From Treponema_I sp045599005 (GTDB lineage Bacteria > Spirochaetota > Spirochaetia > Treponematales > Treponemataceae), in contig JAZRVF010000020.1 in assembly GCA_045599005.1 (NCBI GenBank), forward strand, positions 1 to 64,000: DNA of 64,000 nt, in the 5' to 3' direction. This document shows positions 33,205 to 41,881 of this stretch, piece after piece. A model generated the notes under the pieces. That model ran no database searches, was not told where the DNA came from, and saw only the letters and a program-made list of their open reading frames with translations. Each line of letters opens with the position of its first letter. Positions within the stretch are counted from its first letter, which is position 1. The position numbers and the translations under genes were made by a program.

Positions 33205-35622
33205 ATGAAACTTTTTAAGTTTTTGTTCAAAGCTCTTTTAGTTGTTTTTGCTCTTGTAGGTATTGTTGTTGTGGCTTCAATTTTTCTGGGCGATGACGAA
33301 GAGGAGCTTTTTGCTTCTGACAGCGGTTATTACATCAACGCTGATGATGAAGGCGAAGAGTATGCGGCCTCATGGGATTCTTTCCTGCCGGAAACAGATT
33401 TCAGTGACTATATTTCCTCACTTTTCGGTGGCGGTGACTGGAACGATGATTCGGCTTATGACTGGAGCGATTACGAATACACTGCTGACAACTATCAGTA
33501 TGACGACTCTGATTTTGACAACTATGATTACTACAAACCAGTGTCAGTTTCCGGCAGCACAAACCTTACCTTTACACCCCAGACTTCCGGAAACACAAGC
33601 GTGCAGATGTCTGTTGATGCAGAGGGTAATCTGCAGATCAACCGTCAGCTGAGATCAGAAAACAAGGCGATGGGCGCTCCAGGAACCTGGACAATCTTTG
33701 TGTATCTCTGCGGTTCTGATCTTGAAAGCGGTTCCGGTCTTGCTTCCGGCGATATGGATGAGATGCTTAAGGCTGCGACAGGTTCCAATGTGCGCTTTGT
33801 TGTTGAGACAGGCGGTTCAAAGAAATGGTCCAACGGCTCAAGCAAAAACAAACTGCAGCGTTATGTGATCTGCAACGGTAAAAAAACACTTGTTAATGAG
33901 TCAAATCAGGCTTCAATGGCAAATCCGTCAACTCTGGCAAACTTCCTTAAGTGGGGCGTCTCAACCTATCCTGCTGAGAAAATGGGTCTGATTTTATGGA
34001 ACCATGGTGGTGGAAGTGTAAGCGGTGTCTGTTTTGACGAGAACAATTCCTACGACAGTCTTTCTCTGCGCGATCTGGACGCAGCGCTTCTAAGTGTTTC
34101 CCAGACAATGACAGACAAATTCGAGTTCATCGGATTTGATGCCTGTCTTATGGGTACATTGGAGACTGCGAATATCTGTGCAACTTATGCACGTTACATG
34201 TATGGTTCTGAGGAAACAGAACCCGGTTACGGCTGGAACTACAAGGCAATCGGAAACTATCTGGGAAAAGCCAGTGATACAAACGGTGCCAAACTGGGAA
34301 AAATTGTCGCAGATTCCTTCTATTCAATGTGTAAGGAGATCGGAAGCGAAAGTGACGCCACATTCTCAATCATCAATCTTGGTTACATTGATGACCTGAT
34401 GGTTTCCTTCAATAAATATGCACTGAATCTTTATAATTCAACCGCTGATTCTTCAATCCGTTCTTATGTTGCCCGTAACGTTAACAATGCGGACAATTTC
34501 GGTGGAAACAACAAATCAGAAGGTTACACAAACATGGTTGACCTTGCCGGTCTTGTTGACGCAGGTTCAAAATATGCGGACGGTGCATCGAAAGTCCTTG
34601 AGGCGATTGACAATGCTGTTATCTACAAAGTGAACGGTTCCGGACACAAAAAAGCCTGCGGTCTTGCATTGTATTATCCGCTTAAAATCCAGAGTTCCTC
34701 AGAACTCAAGACTTTCAGCGAAATTTCAGTAAGTCCTTACTATCTTGCCTATGTAGACCGTTCCGCGCAGAACAACGTTGCATCCCGCAGTGCACCGGGT
34801 TCCGCTGTTGCTTCAAATGTCTCCTATTCAAGCTCATCTGTAATCGACAGCTGGGGTTCGTACAGTTATGCAGGCGATTCAGGCGATGATTCCTACTACT
34901 ATGATGACTACAGCGATTATTACGATTACTACGATGATTTTGAGGCAACAGGTGACAGTGACTACATTACTTTTGATGTGGAACCCTCTCTTGATGAGGA
35001 CGGAAACTTCTGGTTTGTGCTTGACGAAGATGGTCTGACTTACACAGAAAGCGTTTCCGCAATTGTCTACCAGCTTTCTTATGATGAGGAAGACCTGATT
35101 GAGCTTGGTCAGGTTGCGGACCTGTACATGGATTGGGAAACCGGTGAGTTTGTGGACGGTTTTGACGGTTACTGGTTCTCACTTCCTGACGGACAGAATC
35201 TTGCGGTTTATATCGTGGAGGAAGGTGACGGTTACGATGTCTACACTTCTCCGGTCAGGGTAAACGGCAAGGACACAAACCTCCGCATACTGCACAATTA
35301 TGAGAAGGACAAAATCGCGATCACAGGGCTTTGGGGCGGTATTGATGAAAACGGTATGGCTTCGAAAATCACCGGACATCTTAAGAAAGGTGACAGAATC
35401 GTTCCTCTGTACAACGCCTATGCGCTTGAAAGCGATGATGAATACGAATATTACGGTGAAGAATACGTTTTTGACGGAATCCCGCAGATCAATTATGAAC
35501 TGCTTGAAGACGGAATATACTTCTACGGTTTTGAGATCGATGATATTTTCGGGGATTACTACACCAGTGATTTCGTAACTTTTGAAGTGGATGGTGATGA
35601 AGTATATTTTTATGAAGACTGA
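33205..35622 (+). CDS. Clostripain-family (C11) cysteine protease, membrane-anchored
   Basis: An 805-residue protein. An uncleaved signal anchor (about residues 6-28) is followed by an acidic, Tyr-rich low-complexity stretch (about 60-112). The C11 catalytic domain has the dyad H267 (LILWNHGGGS) and C314 (GFDACLMGTLE), both intact. A second Tyr/Asp-rich stretch, DDYSDYYDYYDDF, occurs at about residues 568-582, followed by a beta-rich C-terminal region of about 220 residues. C11 proteases cut after Arg or Lys and are activated by calcium; the acidic linkers could bind calcium. The ribosome site (GGGAG) is 13 bases from the ATG, longer than usual. Confidence 0.92.
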   Translation: MKLFKFLFKALLVVFALVGIVVVASIFLGDDEEELFASDSGYYINADDEGEEYAASWDSFLPETDFSDYISSLFGGGDWNDDSAYDWSDYEYTADNYQYDDSDFDNYDYYKPVSVSGSTNLTFTPQTSGNTSVQMSVDAEGNLQINRQLRSENKAMGAPGTWTIFVYLCGSDLESGSGLASGDMDEMLKAATGSNVRFVVETGGSKKWSNGSSKNKLQRYVICNGKKTLVNESNQASMANPSTLANFLKWGVSTYPAEKMGLILWNHGGGSVSGVCFDENNSYDSLSLRDLDAALLSVSQTMTDKFEFIGFDACLMGTLETANICATYARYMYGSEETEPGYGWNYKAIGNYLGKASDTNGAKLGKIVADSFYSMCKEIGSESDATFSIINLGYIDDLMVSFNKYALNLYNSTADSSIRSYVARNVNNADNFGGNNKSEGYTNMVDLAGLVDAGSKYADGASKVLEAIDNAVIYKVNGSGHKKACGLALYYPLKIQSSSELKTFSEISVSPYYLAYVDRSAQNNVASRSAPGSAVASNVSYSSSSVIDSWGSYSYAGDSGDDSYYYDDYSDYYDYYDDFEATGDSDYITFDVEPSLDEDGNFWFVLDEDGLTYTESVSAIVYQLSYDEEDLIELGQVADLYMDWETGEFVDGFDGYWFSLPDGQNLAVYIVEEGDGYDVYTSPVRVNGKDTNLRILHNYEKDKIAITGLWGGIDENGMASKITGHLKKGDRIVPLYNAYALESDDEYEYYGEEYVFDGIPQINYELLEDGIYFYGFEIDDIFGDYYTSDFVTFEVDGDEVYFYED

Positions 35623-35641
35623 TTTTCATAAAAGATAAGAC

Positions 35642-35812
35642 AACAGCTCCGCTGATATGGCTCGCCGCAGAGGTGGAGTTTTTATAGGAGGCGTGATAAA
35701 AATTACCTCCCTGTAATTTTTATCACTTCAGTTTGTTCGTGCGTTGCACTCTCAAACTGATTATTCTCGCCATCCATGGCTCGCCGCTAACGCGGAGTTT
35801 TTACAGGAGAAA
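35642..35812 (+). promoter_or_regulatory. Structured leader of the DUF2207 gene
   Basis: A CTCC-GGAG stem (about 35646-35677) comes first. Then comes a perfect 14-bp stem GTGATAAAAATTAC (35693-35706) with its complement (35713-35726), TCAGTTTG (35728-35735) with CAAACTGA (35753-35760), and CCGC/GCGG (35784-35795), ending in ACAGGAGA. The last two-thirds matches the leader at 44247-44372. AGGAGG followed by GTG at 35693 opens a 7-codon frame ending TAA, which could be a leader peptide. Confidence 0.7.
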
Positions 35813-35814
35813 GT

Positions 35815-37650
35815 ATGAAAAAAATGCTTTTCAGGACAGTCCTCTGTTCTCTGTTTCTGCTTGCAGTTTTTCTGCCGGCGTTCGCTGACGAGGGCGGGTT
35901 CTACATAAAAAACTACAATTCCCGTCTGTTCGTCAGAAACGACGCCAGTATTGATGTACAGATAGATCTGGATGTCAATTTCTACGAACACAGACACGGT
36001 ATTTACTTTGCCCTGCCGACAACGGTTTCCATTGAGAAAGAAAACGAAGCCGGCGAAATGATGACCTATTGGTACAACCCAAAAGTTTCTGACATATGGG
36101 TTGAGGGCGACAAAAGCGAGATTGATGACGGTTCCGTAAAAATCGGTGATCCTGACAGAACGATAATCGGTGACAAACACTACACAATTGGATTTCATTA
36201 CGTTTTCGGTGATGACAGAGTACGCACCTATGACGAATTCTATTATTCACTGATCGGAACGGGCTGGGACTGTGAAATTGAGAATTCCAGTTTCATCATT
36301 GAGTTTGAAGGCAGCCCCGACTTGAGCGGAATGCAGTTTTATTGCGGGAAAGCCGGTGAGAACGGCTCTGAGGATGTGCGCTGGCAGGCTGAGGGAAATA
36401 CCGTTTACGGAATAACTTTACGCACTCTGGATCCCGGAGAAGCTCTGACAGGCTGGGTCCGGCTTCCGGAAGGTTTTTTCAGCGAGGTACGCAGGGCGAA
36501 CAAATTCATGATGTACCTTTCTCTGCTGCTTTCAATCGCAGTGTTTGCCTTTACTGTGTTCCGCATGAACAAAGTGAATCTGGAGCGTGGAAAGATAGTC
36601 CCCACTGTTGAATTTCATCCCCCGGAAAACTTCAACAGCGCAGAAGTCGGTTACGTTATCGATGAAAGTGCAGATCAGGAAGATTTTATATCACTTATCG
36701 TATGGTATGCATGTCACAGGAATCTGAAAATCAACGAAGTAAAGAAGAATAAATTCGATCTTGAAAAAATTACGCCTCCCGAAGGAAGCGCTCCTTATCT
36801 GAAAACAGTGTACGATGCACTTTTTGTGGATGAAGCAAAACGGGGCGAATCTTTGTATAATGCAATCGACAAAGCTAAAAAGCAGGTAGCCGAAGGCTTT
36901 GTCGGTGAGCGGAGTCTTTCTGACGAAAAACTGAAGACCAGTAACTTTTTATGGGGACTTGCTTCTCTGGCTTGCATTGGTCTGACACTTTTCGGTGCTT
37001 CCTATAACTGTGATTTCGAATCACTGATTTATATAATCGGGGCACAGGCAGGTATTTCAGTTTTCTGGAGCATGATGATATCCTCACATCTTCAGCCGGT
37101 GAATGTCATTCCATTCAAGAAAAAACTCTGGCAGTACGTACTCTACGGACTTCTTCTGCTTGTGGTCTTAAGCCTGTCTGCTACAATGATCGGTGCTGAT
37201 GTTTTCCCCTTCTTTGCAGTCTCAAACATTCTGGGCTCACTTGCACTTCTTGCAGTAAAACGCACTAGTTATGCAAGCCGCTATAAGATTGAAATCACCG
37301 GGAAACTGAAGGGATTCAAGAACTTCATCAAAACTGCGGAACTTGAGAAACTTAAAAGACTGTGTGATGAGAATCCCGAATACTTCTATAGTGTGCTTCC
37401 TTATGCCTACGTGTTCGGTCTTTCTGACAGATGGATCAAACAGTTTGAGAAACTTGTTGTTCCTCCTCTGGACAATTTCTCCAGTTACGATGTAACCCGT
37501 TCGTTCAATGTGGCGACCTTTGTAAAATCCTGCGATACTTCTGTAAAGAGTTACACTTCTTCTGTAAGTTCTTATTCCTCAAGCAAATCCGGCAGTAGCG
37601 GCGGTTCATCCGGCGGCGGATTCGGCGGTGGTGGCGGCGGTTCCTGGTAA
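35815..37650 (+). CDS. DUF2207 membrane protein
   Basis: A 611-residue protein with a cleavable signal peptide (LFLLAVFLPAFADEGG). An N-terminal beta-rich extracytoplasmic domain (residues about 25-230) has the family start FYIKNYNSRLFVRNDASIDVQIDLDVNF. A first membrane segment (about 238-255), a cytoplasmic domain and two to four further membrane segments (about 380-460) follow. The tail is Ser-rich then Gly-rich, ending GGGFGGGGGGSW, exactly the ending common in DUF2207 proteins. Function is unknown, but the family is a regular companion of LemA. The start has ACAGGAGA. A repeat of the MITE-like family lies directly after the stop. Confidence 0.9.
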   Translation: MKKMLFRTVLCSLFLLAVFLPAFADEGGFYIKNYNSRLFVRNDASIDVQIDLDVNFYEHRHGIYFALPTTVSIEKENEAGEMMTYWYNPKVSDIWVEGDKSEIDDGSVKIGDPDRTIIGDKHYTIGFHYVFGDDRVRTYDEFYYSLIGTGWDCEIENSSFIIEFEGSPDLSGMQFYCGKAGENGSEDVRWQAEGNTVYGITLRTLDPGEALTGWVRLPEGFFSEVRRANKFMMYLSLLLSIAVFAFTVFRMNKVNLERGKIVPTVEFHPPENFNSAEVGYVIDESADQEDFISLIVWYACHRNLKINEVKKNKFDLEKITPPEGSAPYLKTVYDALFVDEAKRGESLYNAIDKAKKQVAEGFVGERSLSDEKLKTSNFLWGLASLACIGLTLFGASYNCDFESLIYIIGAQAGISVFWSMMISSHLQPVNVIPFKKKLWQYVLYGLLLLVVLSLSATMIGADVFPFFAVSNILGSLALLAVKRTSYASRYKIEITGKLKGFKNFIKTAELEKLKRLCDENPEYFYSVLPYAYVFGLSDRWIKQFEKLVVPPLDNFSSYDVTRSFNVATFVKSCDTSVKSYTSSVSSYSSSKSGSSGGSSGGGFGGGGGGSW

Positions 37651-37659
37651 ACGGAATTT

Positions 37660-37848
37660 CTTCCCGGACAGAGGTTATTTAAATCAGGAAAGGAAGGCAG
37701 CGGCTGACAAAAACACTCGCAGGACGGAACCATAGTTTCCTTGCCGCCCTGCGCGTGTAGCGACGCTAGCTAGCGATTTTGGCAGTCGCTGCGTGACTGT
37801 TTTCATCATTTAAATTATTGCCTGTCCGTGATGGTATAATCCCTTTTT
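37660..37848. repeat. MITE-like palindromic repeat, copy E (full length)
   Basis: The left end CCCGGACAGAGGTTATTTAA (37663-37682) and the right end TTTAAATTATTGCCTGTCCG (37809-37828) are inverted repeats. Inside, the hairpin GCAGGACGG (37719-37727) with CCGCCCTGC (37744-37752) keeps the loop ATAGTTTCCTTG of copy D. One stem pair has changed from A-T to G-C on both sides. The remainder of 37651-37968 holds the next gene's promoter region (TATAAT at 37936-37941). Confidence 0.85.
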
Positions 37849-37968
37849 TATGCGCATTTTCTTATGATTCTTTAAACGATTTTAAAAAGATTGGACATTT
37901 TTGACTTTTTGGTTCTGAAATTCATGATTTTGTTGTATAATGAATAGAAATACTAGCGGCAGGTCAAG

Positions 37969-40263
37969 ATGAAATCAATTTTTTCAATAATCACTCTGAT
38001 TTTTACAGCAGCTCTTATTCTGCTTTACAACCAGATAAGCAGAAAGAAACATCCCCTTGCAAAGCCTGTGAAGCGGATTGTTTTCTGCGCGATCATAAGC
38101 GTGTCGGCCTATGTTCTTGAACTTTTGTCGACCAATGAGATCCTGACTCTGTTTTTCCATAGTGTGTACTGCGCAAACATGGATTTCATGCTTCTGGCAC
38201 TTTTTTTCTTTGTCAAAGAATATTCAGACCAGAAACTCCTTATTCCTTCTGAAAGAGGATTCCTTATCGCGCTTTCCTGCATCGACGGAGTCAACGTTCT
38301 TCTGAACACCATTTTCCGTCATGCCTTTACTGCGGAACTGTCGGAGTTTTACGGCTCCACAATTTACATTTTCCATTCAAACACACTGGCATTCAACCTG
38401 CATCTGATCTATACCTATCTTCTTGTACTGTCAATCTTTATAATACTTTTCAGAAATCTGGTGCAGACTTCAAAATTCTACCGCCGACGTTATCTGTATC
38501 TGATTGTCATCCTTTTTGTGGTGATTGTCCTTGACGCGATTTATGTCTTTGCGAACATGAGGATTGACTTTTCCCTTGTTTTCTATCTTTTCGGTGCTCT
38601 TGCCATTGCCCATCTTTCTGTGGTTTTCATCCCGAAAGAGCTGATCAATCAGACTCTGCTCCGCGTAATGAATACCATGGCAAATCCTGTGGTATGTTTT
38701 GATGTTACAAAAACCTGCATCTATGCAAATGACCAGGCAAAAAAACTGTTCAAGGTTAGTGGTGACAGTTTTGAGCCGATCTCAAAGTTTTTCAATGACG
38801 AGATTCGGAAAAACAACGGGATTCCTGCGTCACATAACTGGTACAGCGTTCTTCTTGTAGACAGCGAGATCGCCAATTTTGACGTGCATTACACCGAACT
38901 GAAGGATACGAACGGAGAGGGACTGGGATACTTCTTCACAATGTACAACCGAACGGAAGATCTGAACAATTTTGCCCGTGAGCAGTACAGGGCAAATCAT
39001 GACCAGCTGACAAAACTTTACAATCAGGATTTCTTCATTTCACGTGTCACGCAGATGATTGAGAACGATCCTGTTACAAAACGGCTGATTGTCTGCTGCG
39101 ACATCAAAGATTTTATGATGATTACAGATCTGTTCGGTGTTGAAAAAAGCAATGACATTCTGCGCCGGCTTGCTGATCTGCTGCAGCAGTACTGTCGCTC
39201 CGGTTCCATTGTCGCACGCCTTGAAGGCGACCGGTTTGTGATGTGTATTCCGAAGAACCGCTTCAATGAGCAAGCTTTTGTAGACACAGTCCATGAAGTT
39301 AACGATCTGCTTTCCGGCGAGGGCTTCAAGGTTCATATTCACACCGGTGTCTATGAGGTGACAGATCCGAATCAGTCAGTAGCCAGCATGATCGCCTGTG
39401 CAATGCACGCAGTTTCCCAGGTGAAGAACGATTACTTCAACAAACTGGCCTGGTATGATGACGAACTGACAAAAAAAACACTGCGTGAGAACCGCATCAT
39501 AAACAAACTTGACGAAAACATTCTGAACAACCGCTTTTTCCTGCTGCTGGACCCGCAGTTCTCAAGAGAAAAGGAGCTGCTTGGCTGTGAGGCGGAAATC
39601 TGTCTCCGTGAAGAGGACGGAACCGTTGTGCCCCATGAGGAACTTGTTCCGGTTCTTGAGCAGTACGGCCACATCCACCGTCTGGACATGCACATGTGGG
39701 AACTTGCCTGCAATGTCCTTAAAAACTGGCGTGATCTTGGAATTACGGACAAATACATCTCCATTCCGGTTTCTGCAAGGGACTTTTATTACATTGACGT
39801 TGAATCCCGGCTTCTGGAAATCCTTGATCATTATGGTCTGGATCAGACAATGCTCAAACTGAGTATCACGGAGACAAATCTTGCTTCTGCCGGCACACAG
39901 CCCTATGAAAAATCAATGGACACAATCAAGAGGCTGCAGAAAATGGGCTTTACCGTGGAGATAAACGAATTCGCTTCTCGGTTCTCTTCTTTCAAAGTCC
40001 TTATGGATCTGACCGCAGATTTTATATGCCTTACAATGTCATGGCCCAAGGATGAAGAGTCAAAACGAAAGAGTCCCATTATCCTGGATGGTTTTGTTGA
40101 CATCGCGAACAAAATGAATATTACGGTTGCGGTGAAAAATGTGCCGACAGAATCAAAATTCCAGTTCCTCAAGGAACATGGTGTATCAGTTTTCCAGGGT
40201 GAATATTTCTCTCAGCCGCTTACAGGCGAAGAATTCCGTAAAAAGTATTTTTCGGATCTGTAA
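37969..40263 (+). CDS. 7TM protein with degenerate GGDEF and EAL domains
   Basis: A 764-residue membrane protein. Residues about 1-230 contain seven to eight hydrophobic segments (7TM-sensor-like), followed by a PAS-like region (MNTMANPVVCFDVTKTCIYAN). A GGDEF-type domain (NHDQLTKLYNQDFF onward) has LEGDRF where GGDEF should be, and an EAL-type domain has CEAEICLR instead of an ExLxR motif and QGEYFSQPL at the end. The conserved DDFG is replaced by NEFASRFSS. Both catalytic sites are therefore lost. It may act as a c-di-GMP receptor or as a protein-interaction platform. It is transcribed from its own promoter and followed by the phosphofructokinase gene. Confidence 0.88.
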   Translation: MKSIFSIITLIFTAALILLYNQISRKKHPLAKPVKRIVFCAIISVSAYVLELLSTNEILTLFFHSVYCANMDFMLLALFFFVKEYSDQKLLIPSERGFLIALSCIDGVNVLLNTIFRHAFTAELSEFYGSTIYIFHSNTLAFNLHLIYTYLLVLSIFIILFRNLVQTSKFYRRRYLYLIVILFVVIVLDAIYVFANMRIDFSLVFYLFGALAIAHLSVVFIPKELINQTLLRVMNTMANPVVCFDVTKTCIYANDQAKKLFKVSGDSFEPISKFFNDEIRKNNGIPASHNWYSVLLVDSEIANFDVHYTELKDTNGEGLGYFFTMYNRTEDLNNFAREQYRANHDQLTKLYNQDFFISRVTQMIENDPVTKRLIVCCDIKDFMMITDLFGVEKSNDILRRLADLLQQYCRSGSIVARLEGDRFVMCIPKNRFNEQAFVDTVHEVNDLLSGEGFKVHIHTGVYEVTDPNQSVASMIACAMHAVSQVKNDYFNKLAWYDDELTKKTLRENRIINKLDENILNNRFFLLLDPQFSREKELLGCEAEICLREEDGTVVPHEELVPVLEQYGHIHRLDMHMWELACNVLKNWRDLGITDKYISIPVSARDFYYIDVESRLLEILDHYGLDQTMLKLSITETNLASAGTQPYEKSMDTIKRLQKMGFTVEINEFASRFSSFKVLMDLTADFICLTMSWPKDEESKRKSPIILDGFVDIANKMNITVAVKNVPTESKFQFLKEHGVSVFQGEYFSQPLTGEEFRKKYFSDL

Positions 40264-40385
40264 TTTTTTGCCCCAAGCATTGAATTTTTTTGTATTATAT
40301 ACATAAACTGCATGAACAGTTTTTTTGAAGCCTGTGAAACAATTCCGGGCAATTTTGACAAACGCTGATTTTGGAGGCTTTCTTT

Positions 40386-41732
40386 ATGTCAGATGAAGTA
40401 CTTGATTTTACGGTTGAAACACTTGGACCGTGTAAAATCCCGTCACCTATCAAACTTTCCACAAAACATGGTGATTCTGTGGCAAATTATGTCACAGACA
40501 AAGAATATGTGCGTTACCAGCTTGATGTGGAAGAAGGCGGACCTGTGGCACCGGATGACAAAAGCAATCTGATTCAGAAAGCCGGTCCCCGTGAATATAT
40601 CTATTTTAATCCGGCTCATGTGAACGCCGGTATCTGTACCTGCGGCGGTCTGTGTCCCGGTCTGAATGACGTTATCCGTGCAGTTGTGCGCTGTCTGTAT
40701 AACCGTTATGGTGTCCGCCGCATCCGTGGAATCCGCTTCGGTTTCAAGGGCCTTCTTCCTGAAAACGGCTATGAGACTGTTGACCTTACTCCAGATATTG
40801 TTGATGACATTCACAAGACTGGCGGTTCTTTCCTGGGAACAAGCCGTGGCGGCGGAAAGTATGTGACAGAGATTGTGGATGCCATTGAATCACTCAACAT
40901 GAACATGCTGTTCATCGTTGGCGGTGACGGAACACAGCGCGGTGCACTGGAGATTGCGAACGAGATTGAGAAACGTGGACTGAAGATTGCAGTTGTCGGT
41001 ATTCCAAAGACAATCGACAATGACCTTATGTTCATTCAGAAGTCCTTCGGCTTTGACACAGCTGTTCAGAAAGCCACAGAAGCTGTTGCCGCAGCCCATA
41101 TGGAAGCCCATTCACATATCAACGGTATCGGTCTGATCAAGCTGATGGGCCGTGAATCCGGTTTTATCGCCACACACACTGCTCTGGCAAGCCACGAGAC
41201 AAACTTCTGTCTTATTCCTGAAGTCCCCTTTGATATTGAAGGCGAGGAAGGTTTCCTCAATGCATTGAAAAAACGCATTGAAAAACGTCATCATGCGGTT
41301 GTTATCGTTGCGGAAGGTGCATGTCAGGAACTGCTTGATACAAAAGGCGAGAAAGATGATTCTGGAAACGTGAAACTCGGTGACGTAGGTATGCTGCTTA
41401 AAGACCGCATCACTGAATTCTTTAAGGAAGAGGATATTCATATCAACCTTAAATACATTGACCCGAGTTATCAGATCCGCAGTGCGAAGGCAAATCCTGC
41501 CGACTCAATCTACTGTGAGCGTCTGGGTAACAATGCAGTTCATGCCGCGATGGCAGGAAAGACAAAAATCGTTATCGGTCTTGTAAATGACCGTTTCGTT
41601 CACCTGCCGACCAGAGAGGTTACGAAAACTCGCAATAAAGTAAATCCTGAAGGTTCTTTGTGGCGCGATGCAATTGATGCTACAGGACAGCCTGCAGATA
41701 TGAGCAACAAACAGAAAAATTCTTCAAAATAA
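40386..41732 (+). CDS. pfk: Phosphofructokinase of the PPi-PFK-like group
   Basis: A 448-residue 6-phosphofructokinase, starting at the ATG after GGAGG. It belongs to the long PPi-PFK-like group also found in Treponema and Borrelia. The phosphoryl-donor site reads GGDGT (179-183) and the catalytic loop PKTIDND (207-213). The lysine of PKTIDND is typical of PPi enzymes, whereas Gly in GGDGT rather than GGDD is typical of ATP users, as in plant and trypanosome ATP-PFKs that evolved within this group. The donor therefore cannot be assigned with confidence. The fructose-6-phosphate motif MGRESGFIA is intact. A good terminator follows. Confidence 0.93.
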   Translation: MSDEVLDFTVETLGPCKIPSPIKLSTKHGDSVANYVTDKEYVRYQLDVEEGGPVAPDDKSNLIQKAGPREYIYFNPAHVNAGICTCGGLCPGLNDVIRAVVRCLYNRYGVRRIRGIRFGFKGLLPENGYETVDLTPDIVDDIHKTGGSFLGTSRGGGKYVTEIVDAIESLNMNMLFIVGGDGTQRGALEIANEIEKRGLKIAVVGIPKTIDNDLMFIQKSFGFDTAVQKATEAVAAAHMEAHSHINGIGLIKLMGRESGFIATHTALASHETNFCLIPEVPFDIEGEEGFLNALKKRIEKRHHAVVIVAEGACQELLDTKGEKDDSGNVKLGDVGMLLKDRITEFFKEEDIHINLKYIDPSYQIRSAKANPADSIYCERLGNNAVHAAMAGKTKIVIGLVNDRFVHLPTREVTKTRNKVNPEGSLWRDAIDATGQPADMSNKQKNSSK

Positions 41733-41740
41733 CCTGAGAG

Positions 41741-41771
41741 AGGGTTGCCTGAAACGGGCAGCCCTTTTTTT
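41741..41771 (+). terminator. Terminator after pfk
   Basis: AGGGTTGCC (41741-41749) pairs with GGGCAGCCCT (41756-41765, one wobble) and is followed by seven T. Confidence 0.88.
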
Positions 41772-41881
41772 GTGACCTGAAATATTTTTTTAATTTTATT
41801 CTTTCAGTTTTTCAGTTCTTCATGTATAATCAAGTAAAAGAATAATAGTTAAAAATAAAAGGTTTCGGGGGTTTTTTCGTA

